A program made the position numbers and the translations under genes. Positions 49,804 through 56,870 of a DNA stretch of 64,000 nt are shown here, one piece after another (position 1 is the stretch's first letter; the number at the start of each line of letters is the position of its first letter). This stretch comes from Flavihumibacter sp. UBA7668 (GTDB taxonomy: Bacteria > Bacteroidota > Bacteroidia > Chitinophagales > Chitinophagaceae), in assembly GCF_002483205.1 (NCBI RefSeq), contig NZ_DLHM01000004.1:466962-530961 (forward strand), written 5' to 3'. A model generated the notes under the pieces. That model was not told the DNA's origin. It saw only the letters and a program-made list of their open reading frames with translations, and ran no database searches.

Positions 49804-49876
49804 GGTGAAACGTGAAAGGTGAAACGTGAAAGGACGCATCTCTCTGTTTCACTTCTCACTTTTCACCTTTCACCTT
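49804..49876 (+). repeat. GTGAAAG-type short repeat, locus D, with direct and inverted arms
   Basis: Four direct units (49804-49833) and about four inverted units (49847-49876) flank a 13-base centre, so the whole can fold into a long imperfect hairpin. It fills the gap between the acyl-CoA dehydrogenase terminator and the yggS -7 box, and its right arm covers the expected -33 region. Confidence 0.8.
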
Positions 49877-49879
49877 CCT

Positions 49880-49887
49880 TATCTTTG
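49880..49887 (+). promoter_or_regulatory. -7 box TATCTTTG for yggS
   Basis: TAnnTTTG match ending four bases before the ATG at 49892; supports this start against an in-frame codon at 49826 inside the repeat. Confidence 0.5.
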
Positions 49888-49891
49888 TCTG

Positions 49892-50566
49892 ATGGCAATT
49901 AACCTACCTAACTATCAGCAGATAATCAATGAATGCAAGGCCGTACAGGCTACACTGGTGGCAGTCAGTAAAATCAAACCGGTTCAGGATATACGCGCAC
50001 TTTATGAAGCAGGACAACGTGATTTTGGTGAAAATTATGTACAGGAACTGGTGGAGAAACAGGGCCTCCTGCCAACCGATATTCGCTGGCACTATATCGG
50101 TCACCTGCAAACGAATAAAGTAAAATTCCTGGTTCCTTTCGTTCATCTGATTCATGGGGTTGATAGTATCAAACTCTTAAAGGAAATCAGTAAACAGGCA
50201 ATGAAAATAAACCGGCAGGTGGATTGTCTGCTGCAGGTATTCATCGCCAGGGAAGAAACCAAATTTGGAATGGATGCAACTGATCTGGACGACTTGGTTC
50301 AGGCTATTCAGCAGGATCCGGAAGCATTCCGGGGAGTACATATTAGAGGGATGATGGGAATGGCGTCAAATACAGATGACCCACAACAGATAAGGACAGA
50401 ATTCCGTCAACTGGTACAATGGGCAACCACCTTTCTGCCGAAAATCAAGCAAACAGATAAGAAGCCCCTCCTTAGTTTCGGTATGAGCGGTGATTATAAA
50501 ATTGCGCTGGAAGAGGGTTCTAATCTGATCCGGGTGGGAAGTTTGCTTTTCGGAGCTCGGAATTAA
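49892..50566 (+). CDS. yggS: YggS-family PLP homeostasis protein
   Basis: PLP-binding protein of 224 residues, single-domain TIM-barrel related to the alanine racemase N-terminal fold. The PLP lysine is in TLVAVSKIKPVQDI (about residue 27), with FGENYVQELVEK, WHYIGHLQTNK, MGMAS and LSFGMSGDYKIALEEGSNLI then RVGSLLFG as family blocks. It acts in vitamin B6 and amino acid homeostasis, without a known enzymatic reaction. The start at 49892 follows from the promoter box and the repeat upstream. Confidence 0.94.
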   Translation: MAINLPNYQQIINECKAVQATLVAVSKIKPVQDIRALYEAGQRDFGENYVQELVEKQGLLPTDIRWHYIGHLQTNKVKFLVPFVHLIHGVDSIKLLKEISKQAMKINRQVDCLLQVFIAREETKFGMDATDLDDLVQAIQQDPEAFRGVHIRGMMGMASNTDDPQQIRTEFRQLVQWATTFLPKIKQTDKKPLLSFGMSGDYKIALEEGSNLIRVGSLLFGARN

Positions 50567-50625
50567 GCCCTTGAACCCTACGGGAAAAGGGTGTAAATTC
50601 GCCCTTCCAAAGGAATCTTTACAAT

Positions 50626-52302
50626 ATGAGCGAAATCAAGAAAGAAGAAGAGAAAGGCCTGAATTTTATTGAAGAAATTATTGAAGCCGACCTGGCTGCC
50701 GGAAAATATAGTTCCATTATTACCCGTTTCCCTCCGGAACCCAATGGATACCTGCATATCGGTCATGCATCCAGTATCTGCCTGAATTTTGGCCTCACCA
50801 AAAAATACCCCGGGTATACCAATCTCCGTTTTGATGATACCAATCCGGTTACAGAAGATACCGAATATGTGGAGAGTATCAAGGAAGATATCAAATGGCT
50901 GGGTTTTACCTGGAAAAACGAATTGTTCGCTTCTGATTATTTTGAAAAGTTATATGCCTTCGCCCTCCAGCTCATAAATAAAGGACTGGCCTATGTAGAC
51001 GATTCCAGCTCAGAACAAATTGCTTCCATGAAAGGAACCACCACACAGCCGGGTGTGAACAGTCCGTTCAGAGAACGGTCAGTTGAAGAAAACCTGGATT
51101 TATTTGCCCGGATGAAAGCGGGGGAGTTTGCTGATGGCAGTCGCACACTACGTGCTAAAATCGATATGGCGCATCCCAATATGATCATGCGTGATCCTGT
51201 TTTGTATCGGATCAAACATGCACATCACCATCGGACCGGAGATGCCTGGTGCATTTATCCGATGTATGATTTTGCACATGGACAAAGCGATTCTATCGAA
51301 GAAGTAACCCATTCTCTTTGTACCATGGAATTTGTACCCCATCGCGAATTATACGACTGGTGTATTAAAGAATTGGAAATTTATCCTTCTCACCAATATG
51401 AATTTGCCCGTCGCAACCTGAACTATACCGTTACGAGTAAACGAAAACTGCTTCAACTGGTAAATGAAAAGCATGTAACAGGATGGGATGATCCGCGTAT
51501 GCCAACTATTTCGGGACTGAGAAGAAGAGGTTATACGCCCTCCAGTATAGTTGATTTTTGTGATCGGATCGGTATCGCAAAAAGAGAAAACATGATTGAT
51601 GTTTCCTTATTGGAATTCTGCGTGCGGGAAGACCTGAATAAAATTGCGCTGCGTCGCATGGTGGTGTTTGATCCGCTTAAAGTAATCCTGACCAATTATC
51701 CGGAGGGACAGGAAGAAATGCTTTCAAGTGAAGACAATCCGGAGGCTGAAACCAGCACACATCGCGATATTCCTTTCAGCAGGGAACTTTATATTGAGGC
51801 AGAAGATTTTATGGAAGTGGCACCGAAGAAATTTTTCCGGTTGGCACCCGGACAAATGGTCCGACTCAAAAGTGCGTATATTATCCGTTGTGATGAAGTG
51901 GTGAAAGATGCAGAAGGAAAAATCACAGCACTGCATTGTTCGTATATACCGGAGAGTAAAAGTGGTTCCGATACTTCCGGAATTAATGTGAAGGGTACCC
52001 TGCATTGGGTAAGTGCAAAACATGCAGTATCAGCTGAAATCAGATTGTATGATCGCCTTTTCAAAGTGGAGGATCCTTCCAGCGAAGAAGGAGATTTCAA
52101 ATCCTATATAAATCCCGATTCCCTGAAAGTGATTGATCATGTATATGCTGAACCGGCTTTGATGAAATCCCGATTTGAAGAACGCTATCAGTTTTTGCGG
52201 AAAGGGTATTTCTGTCTGGATAAGGATACCAATGAAGAAAAACTTATTTTCAACAGAACGGTTACCCTGAAAGATACCTGGGCAAAAGAGCAGAAAAAAT
52301 AA
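50626..52302 (+). CDS. glnS: glutaminyl-tRNA synthetase
   Basis: Class I aminoacyl-tRNA synthetase of 558 residues. The HIGH motif is in FPPEPNGYLHIGHASS (about residues 38-53), the KMSKS-like motif is VTSKRKLL, and the anticodon-binding beta-barrels occupy about 345-550 (KIALRRMVVFDPLKVIL, then ALHCSYIPES). It charges tRNA-Gln directly, so this organism need not rely on GatCAB for glutamine. Length is as in E. coli. It is convergent with the GNAT gene, gap 16 bases. Confidence 0.96.
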   Translation: MSEIKKEEEKGLNFIEEIIEADLAAGKYSSIITRFPPEPNGYLHIGHASSICLNFGLTKKYPGYTNLRFDDTNPVTEDTEYVESIKEDIKWLGFTWKNELFASDYFEKLYAFALQLINKGLAYVDDSSSEQIASMKGTTTQPGVNSPFRERSVEENLDLFARMKAGEFADGSRTLRAKIDMAHPNMIMRDPVLYRIKHAHHHRTGDAWCIYPMYDFAHGQSDSIEEVTHSLCTMEFVPHRELYDWCIKELEIYPSHQYEFARRNLNYTVTSKRKLLQLVNEKHVTGWDDPRMPTISGLRRRGYTPSSIVDFCDRIGIAKRENMIDVSLLEFCVREDLNKIALRRMVVFDPLKVILTNYPEGQEEMLSSEDNPEAETSTHRDIPFSRELYIEAEDFMEVAPKKFFRLAPGQMVRLKSAYIIRCDEVVKDAEGKITALHCSYIPESKSGSDTSGINVKGTLHWVSAKHAVSAEIRLYDRLFKVEDPSSEEGDFKSYINPDSLKVIDHVYAEPALMKSRFEERYQFLRKGYFCLDKDTNEEKLIFNRTVTLKDTWAKEQKK

Positions 52303-52318
52303 GAGAAGCAGGAGCTAT

Positions 52319-52867
52319 TCAGAACCAGTCCCATGCAATTACGCGCCATTCGCCGCTTTCATCTTCGTATTCGTGGATGACTTCAAAGCCCATTTTCAGA
52401 TGGGCCGCCATGGATCGTTTGTTCAAAGGCGATACCTCCGTAACCATACAGTCAAACTGCTTGCCGAAGTATTTTGCATGAGCCTGGTACAATCCCTGAA
52501 AAATTCCCTGTCCGCGAAAAGCTGCCGCAACGCAGATCTGTCCCAAATAATAATAGCGTTTATTGGCCATAGGATGCCCTTTAAAGCGCATGGCAGGCAG
52601 CTGGCTGTACATGCCATTTAATTCAGGAAACAGGTCGATACAGTCAATTGGAAGCGATAATGCGTAACCTGCCAGCTGATCCTTTTCTCGAGCAATAACT
52701 GAAGGCATTACTGCATGCATTTTTTGAAGCAGGTTGATATCATGTTGCAGTGTTACAAAACCCTGACTTTCTTTTGTAACAGCATCCAGGTTTTGTTTGA
52801 GATTGGCTCGTTGCAAGACGAGGATTTCTTCCATCTCAGGAAGCTCCTGAACAAGTCGGTATTCCAT
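52319..52867 (-). CDS. GNAT-family N-acetyltransferase
   Basis: 182 residues with the acetyl-CoA loop in YYLGQICVAAAFRGQGIFQGLY (about residues 106-127) and the ending VSPLNKRSMAAHLKMGFEVIH typical of the family. The acceptor is not predictable. It is the last gene of a minus-strand run, two bases after the M20 peptidase gene, which may hint at an amino-compound acceptor; that is weak inference. Confidence 0.85.
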   Translation of the reverse strand: MEYRLVQELPEMEEILVLQRANLKQNLDAVTKESQGFVTLQHDINLLQKMHAVMPSVIAREKDQLAGYALSLPIDCIDLFPELNGMYSQLPAMRFKGHPMANKRYYYLGQICVAAAFRGQGIFQGLYQAHAKYFGKQFDCMVTEVSPLNKRSMAAHLKMGFEVIHEYEDESGEWRVIAWDWF

Positions 52868-52869
52868 TG

Positions 52870-54198
52870 CTAAAAGCCTTTTTTTGCAGGCGTTTTTTGT
52901 TTGGATTGGAGGGTGGCATAATCAAATACCAGGTGGCAGAAAGCTTTGACACCTACATCCAGCTGACTGTCATCGATATAAAAATCAGGAGTGTGGTGCC
53001 CGGGTGCTTTTGCAGGATCGGTTCCAACAGGCATTCCGCCCAGATTAAAAAATAAGGCCGGGGCTTTTTCTCCGAAGAAGGAGAAGTCTTCGGCTCCGGT
53101 TGTCCAGGATTGGGTCTGTACCCTGTCTTTTCCGGCAGCTTTCTGAAGGGAGGGGACCATCATGTTGGTTAAGCTGGAATCATTGGTGGTTACCAGGGTT
53201 TTTGTATCAATGGAAACTTCCACTGTTGCACCACTTGCTTCGGCAATTTTCTGTGCCGTTTTTCTGAGTCGTTCATGCACATCTTTTTGCATTTCTGCAT
53301 CAAGGGTACGTATCGTGCCTTCCAAAATGGCTTCTTCCGGTATGATATTACTTCTTACACCACTGTGAAATTTGCCAACCGTGATCACTACCGGCGCTTT
53401 CACTATATTTTCCTGCCGACTTACAATTGTCTGCAGTCCTGCAATGATTTGAGTTCCCACAACAATTGGATCGATGCTTCCCCAGGGGGCTGATCCATGT
53501 GCCTGTTTGCCTTTAACTTTGATGGTAAACCAGTCGGATGAAGCCATGAAGGGGCCTGCTTTGTAACGGATGGATCCGCTTTCCGTACTGGAAGAAATAT
53601 GCAGCCCGAAGATGGCATCCACTTTGGGGTTGTCCATCACGCCTTCTTTCACCATTAAGGGGGCGCCACCTTCTTCATCACCTGGCGGACCTTCTTCAGC
53701 AGGTTGAAAAATGAATTTGATGGTTCCGGCAAGATCCTTTTTCATACTGGCCAGTACTTCTGCTGTTCCCATCAGGATGGCAACATGACTATCATGCCCA
53801 CAGGCATGCATAACCGGAACGGTTTGTCCGAGATAATCAGCCTGCACGGTAGATTTAAATGGAATATCAACTCGTTCTTCAACCGGCAATGCATCCATAT
53901 CGGCACGCAGTGCGATCACCGGTCCGGGTTTGCCGCCTTTCAATAAACCCACCACTCCTGTTTTTGCCACTTTTTCCTGCACTTCGATTCCGAGCGAACG
54001 AAGGTGTTGGGCGATGTACTCCATTGTTTTGGTTTCCCGATTGCTAAGCTCAGGATATTGGTGGATATGCCGCCTCCATTCAATTACTTTGGGTAAAATC
54101 TGTTTGGCTTTTGCCTGGATGGTGGCATCGATGGCGGATTGTGCAAATGAAATCGAGGAAAAAGCGAGTGCTGATAGTATCAAAACCGGAATACGCAT
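52870..54198 (-). CDS. M20-family amidohydrolase/peptidase, secreted
   Basis: 442 residues with signal peptide MRIPVLILSALAFSSISFAQ. It has LRADMDALPVEE, MHACGHDSHVAILMG and FIFQPAEEGPPGDEEGG, the metal-binding blocks of the IAA-amino acid/hippurate hydrolase subgroup, and the dimerisation insert in the middle (SDWFTIKVKGKQAHGSAPWG). GHHTPDFYIDD near the C-terminus supplies the last ligand. It should hydrolyse N-acyl amino acids in the periplasm. The gene lies 35 bases after the mutase gene and two before GNAT. Confidence 0.92.
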   Translation of the reverse strand: MRIPVLILSALAFSSISFAQSAIDATIQAKAKQILPKVIEWRRHIHQYPELSNRETKTMEYIAQHLRSLGIEVQEKVAKTGVVGLLKGGKPGPVIALRADMDALPVEERVDIPFKSTVQADYLGQTVPVMHACGHDSHVAILMGTAEVLASMKKDLAGTIKFIFQPAEEGPPGDEEGGAPLMVKEGVMDNPKVDAIFGLHISSSTESGSIRYKAGPFMASSDWFTIKVKGKQAHGSAPWGSIDPIVVGTQIIAGLQTIVSRQENIVKAPVVITVGKFHSGVRSNIIPEEAILEGTIRTLDAEMQKDVHERLRKTAQKIAEASGATVEVSIDTKTLVTTNDSSLTNMMVPSLQKAAGKDRVQTQSWTTGAEDFSFFGEKAPALFFNLGGMPVGTDPAKAPGHHTPDFYIDDSQLDVGVKAFCHLVFDYATLQSKQKTPAKKGF

Positions 54199-54233
54199 AA
54201 GGATGAGTTGATATGCGGTAATTTAAGCAAAAC

Positions 54234-55799
54234 TCAGTGATGTTCACCAAATACGCTTCGTAATTCATCGGCAATTTCACCCAGGGTGCATTTTTGTTCA
54301 ACAGCTTCAATTACAGCCGGCATAATATTTTCGCCGGAAGCTGCTATATCGTTGAGGTTTTGCAATACCTGATCTACCATTGCCGGATTCCGGTTGTTTT
54401 TAAGGGCATTTAGTTTTTGCGTTTGTACCAGGCGGATGGAATCGTCGATTTTAAAAACAGGAATCGGGGCTTCTGTTCCAATCTGGAATTTATTTACGCC
54501 TACTATAATTTTTTCACCAGTTTCAATTCCCTTCTGGTATTCGTAGGCACTGCGGGCAATTTCCTCCTGCATGAACCCCTGTTCAATGGCAGCAACACTG
54601 CCGCCCATGGCATCGATCCGGGCAATAAGCGCGAAAGCCTGTTCTTCCAGTTCCGCAGTGAGTGCTTCCACAAAATAAGAGCCGGCAAGCGGGTCTACAG
54701 TGTCTGCAACACCACTTTCAAAAGCAACAATTTGCTGGGTTCTCAGTGCGATGCGGGCCGCTTCTTCCGTAGGTAAAGAAAGAGCTTCATCATAGCCGTT
54801 GGTATGCAGTGATTGGGTGCCGCCAAGTACGGCGGCAAGCGTTTGCAGGGTAACCCGACTGATATTGTTTTGCGGTTGCTGTGCAGTTAAAGTGCTTCCA
54901 CCGGTTTGGGTATGAAAGCGCAACATCATGGCTTTGGGATCTGTTGCTCCCAGTTCTTTCATAATGGCTGCCCACATTCTGCGGGCTGCTCTGAATTTCG
55001 CCACCTCTTCAAAGAGATTATTATGTGAATTGAAAAAGAAGGAGAGTCGTTTTCCGAATACATTGATATCGAGTCCGCGTTCCTTTGCTGCCTGCACATA
55101 GGCTTTACCGTTAGATAATGTAAAAGCGATTTCCTGCACAGCCGAAGAGCCGGCCTCCCGGATATGGTAACCCGAAATGGAAATTGTATTCCATTTGGGT
55201 AGGGAAGCACTGCACCACTCAAAAATATCAGTGATGATGCGCATGGAGGGTTTGGGTGGATAGATATACGTACCTCGGGCAGCATATTCTTTGAGAATAT
55301 CATTTTGGATGGTACCGCTGATTTTGGTAAGATCAGCACCCTGCTGTTTGGCCAGTGCCACATAAAAAGATAGTAGGATAAAACCGGTGGCATTGATTGT
55401 CATGGATGTGCTGACCGATTCAAGGGGGATTCCGTTGAATAGTTCCTGCATATCTTCCAGGCTATCGATGGCTACACCAACTTTTCCCACTTCCCCTTCC
55501 GACATGGCATGATCGCTGTCGTATCCGATTTGTGTAGGCAGGTCAAAAGCGACGGATAATCCGGATACTCCCTGAGATAACAGGTAATGATAGCGTTTAT
55601 TGCTTTCTTCCGCCGTGGAGAAACCGGCATACTGGCGCATGGTCCATTGTTTGCCACGGTACATATCCGGCTGAACACCTCTGGTAAAAGGAAACTCACC
55701 GGGTTGTTCGGAGCGATCCCGGTTGGAGGGGAGATCTTCGGGATAATAAACCGGTTTAATTTCAATGCCGCTATCAGTTCTGATCTTTTTTTCTGCCAT
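54234..55799 (-). CDS. methylmalonyl-CoA mutase family protein, catalytic domain only
   Basis: Acyl-CoA mutase barrel domain of 521 residues without the C-terminal B12-binding domain, so a separate cobalamin-binding subunit is needed. It has FPFTRGVQPDMYRGKQWTMR, QYAGFSTAEESNKRY, LSVAFDLPTQIGYDSDH, SGTIQNDILKEYAARGTYIY, PKWNTISISGYHIREAGS and LGGTQSLHTNGYDEALSLPT. The sequence is closer to the separate-subunit (archaeal-type) group than to the long mutases. The substrate may be methylmalonyl-, isobutyryl- or hydroxyisobutyryl-CoA; residues seen here do not settle it. No cobalamin domain or MeaB-type GTPase gene is adjacent. Confidence 0.88.
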   Translation of the reverse strand: MAEKKIRTDSGIEIKPVYYPEDLPSNRDRSEQPGEFPFTRGVQPDMYRGKQWTMRQYAGFSTAEESNKRYHYLLSQGVSGLSVAFDLPTQIGYDSDHAMSEGEVGKVGVAIDSLEDMQELFNGIPLESVSTSMTINATGFILLSFYVALAKQQGADLTKISGTIQNDILKEYAARGTYIYPPKPSMRIITDIFEWCSASLPKWNTISISGYHIREAGSSAVQEIAFTLSNGKAYVQAAKERGLDINVFGKRLSFFFNSHNNLFEEVAKFRAARRMWAAIMKELGATDPKAMMLRFHTQTGGSTLTAQQPQNNISRVTLQTLAAVLGGTQSLHTNGYDEALSLPTEEAARIALRTQQIVAFESGVADTVDPLAGSYFVEALTAELEEQAFALIARIDAMGGSVAAIEQGFMQEEIARSAYEYQKGIETGEKIIVGVNKFQIGTEAPIPVFKIDDSIRLVQTQKLNALKNNRNPAMVDQVLQNLNDIAASGENIMPAVIEAVEQKCTLGEIADELRSVFGEHH

Positions 55800-55817
55800 A
55801 ACAATCGTTTAATTCAA

Positions 55818-56351
55818 TCAACTCAATAACTTCTTTGCTTCATAGCTGAGTGCTTCCTGAACGAGGCCGTGCATGGATCCCTGTGGCTGGTTCATGACGA
55901 ATTCGATTATTTTTTTATTGAATTCAACACCGCTCAGCTCGTCCGGTAAAATGGCTCCAAGCTGGTTTACGATCATTATATTTTGTTCTTTCAGATTTCG
56001 GATGGCATCCCAGGCTGCCGCGCTTACATAAATCTGTTGGGAGAGATTGTATTCAAATTCCTGTTTGATGGTTTGGGTAAGCAACTGTTGCATGGTGCGT
56101 TTATCAAAGGCGGGATCATTGCTTCTGCTGATGACATTGGGCAGAGCGATCCGATCGGCCAGGATAACCAAACGTTCGTAAGCAGCCAGTTGCATTTGTT
56201 TGTTGGGATTGTTTTCTTTTGGAGTTTCAGCTGGTGCCGCCTTAGGAATGGCAGCCAGTGATTTTTTATCCTTTCGGTAGAAATAAAGGTAGAGAACAAC
56301 AAATCCCAATAAAACAACGCCGGCAATAATCGAAACAGTGGTATTATCCAT
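55818..56351 (-). CDS. conserved membrane-anchored hypothetical protein
   Basis: 177 residues: one N-terminal membrane helix (VSIIAGVVLLGFVVLYLYFY, residues 6-25), a linker (KAAPAETPKENNPNKQ), and a helical cytoplasmic domain with QLAAYERLVILADRIALPNV, LLTQTIKQEFEYNLSQQIYV and ILPDELSGVEFNKK. Such proteins are common in Bacteroidota with unknown role. It is the first gene of a minus-strand operon with the mutase 18 bases downstream. Confidence 0.8.
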   Translation of the reverse strand: MDNTTVSIIAGVVLLGFVVLYLYFYRKDKKSLAAIPKAAPAETPKENNPNKQMQLAAYERLVILADRIALPNVISRSNDPAFDKRTMQQLLTQTIKQEFEYNLSQQIYVSAAAWDAIRNLKEQNIMIVNQLGAILPDELSGVEFNKKIIEFVMNQPQGSMHGLVQEALSYEAKKLLS

Positions 56352-56371
56352 GGTTTTAAGCTATTAAGCAA

Positions 56372-56379
56372 CAAATTTA
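56372..56379 (-). promoter_or_regulatory. -7 box TAAATTTG for the membrane protein-mutase operon
   Basis: On the minus strand, ending 20 bases before the ATG at 56351; should drive the four-gene run down to 52319. Confidence 0.5.
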
Positions 56380-56412
56380 ACGGCTTGTTGGCCACCACAA
56401 AGTTTTTTTGCG

Positions 56413-56477
56413 CTCATCACCCGCCGGGTGGCACCGGTCGGGTGGCACCCGACCGGTGCCACCCGGCGGGTGATGAG
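56413..56477. repeat. perfect 65-base palindrome (31-bp arms, 3-base loop)
   Basis: Bases 56413-56443 and 56447-56477 are exact reverse complements around GGC. The element is about 75% G+C, unlike its AT-rich surroundings, and built of GGGTGGCACC-type units. It lies in the divergent spacer, between the -7 boxes at 56372-56379 and 56487-56494, and covers the expected -33 region of the downstream gene. It resembles a REP-like hairpin; no RAYT transposase gene is present in the window. Confidence 0.9.
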
Positions 56478-56486
56478 GAAAATCGT

Positions 56487-56494
56487 TATTTTTG
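56487..56494 (+). promoter_or_regulatory. -7 box TATTTTTG for the A-type Fe-S gene
   Basis: TAnnTTTG match, 10 bases after the palindrome and 19 bases before the ATG at 56514. Confidence 0.5.
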
Positions 56495-56513
56495 CAGAAA
56501 CAAATCGCAACGT

Positions 56514-56858
56514 ATGGAAACAGCAATAGAAACGCCGGTGACAATGACAGCGGGAGCGGTAGCTGAGATCAGACGGCTGATGCAGGATCCGGGATTTGAC
56601 AAAACCCAGCAATTAAGGGTAGGGGTTAAGGGCGGTGGTTGTTCCGGCATGAGTTATATCCTCGGTTTTGATAAAGTGGAAGAAGGCGATGAACAGTTTT
56701 TAATTGAAGATATCCCCTGCACCATGAATAAATCGCATGGCATCTACCTGATGGGAATGGAGATCGACTGGCAGGATGGACTCAATAACCGCGGATTCAC
56801 GTTCACGAATCCCAATGCCAGCAAAACCTGTGGCTGCGGAACTTCTTTCGCCGTTTAA
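56514..56858 (+). CDS. A-type iron-sulfur carrier (IscA/ErpA/HesB)
   Basis: 114-residue A-type carrier that delivers Fe-S clusters to target proteins. The three conserved cysteines are in GGGCSGMSYILGF and the C-terminal NPNASKTCGCGTSFAV, in the CxnCGC pattern of the family. Upstream in-frame codons as far as 56385 run through the palindrome and are rejected. The stop codon abuts that of the convergent gene and both lie in the loop of a hairpin. No other isc or suf gene is adjacent. Confidence 0.93.
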   Translation: METAIETPVTMTAGAVAEIRRLMQDPGFDKTQQLRVGVKGGGCSGMSYILGFDKVEEGDEQFLIEDIPCTMNKSHGIYLMGMEIDWQDGLNNRGFTFTNPNASKTCGCGTSFAV

Positions 56859-56870
56859 TTAACGGCGAAA
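56846..56870. terminator. palindrome holding both convergent stop codons
   Basis: TTTCGCCGTT (56846-56855) and AACGGCGAAA (56861-56870) form a perfect 10-bp stem around TAATT. The plus-strand stop TAA is at 56856-56858 and the minus-strand stop at 56859-56861. No long T-run follows on either side, so its action as a terminator is uncertain. Confidence 0.55.

Noticed and set aside
56385..56513. N-terminal extension of the A-type Fe-S protein
   Set aside because: It would be encoded by the palindrome and lies upstream of the -7 box, so it is not in the predicted transcript.
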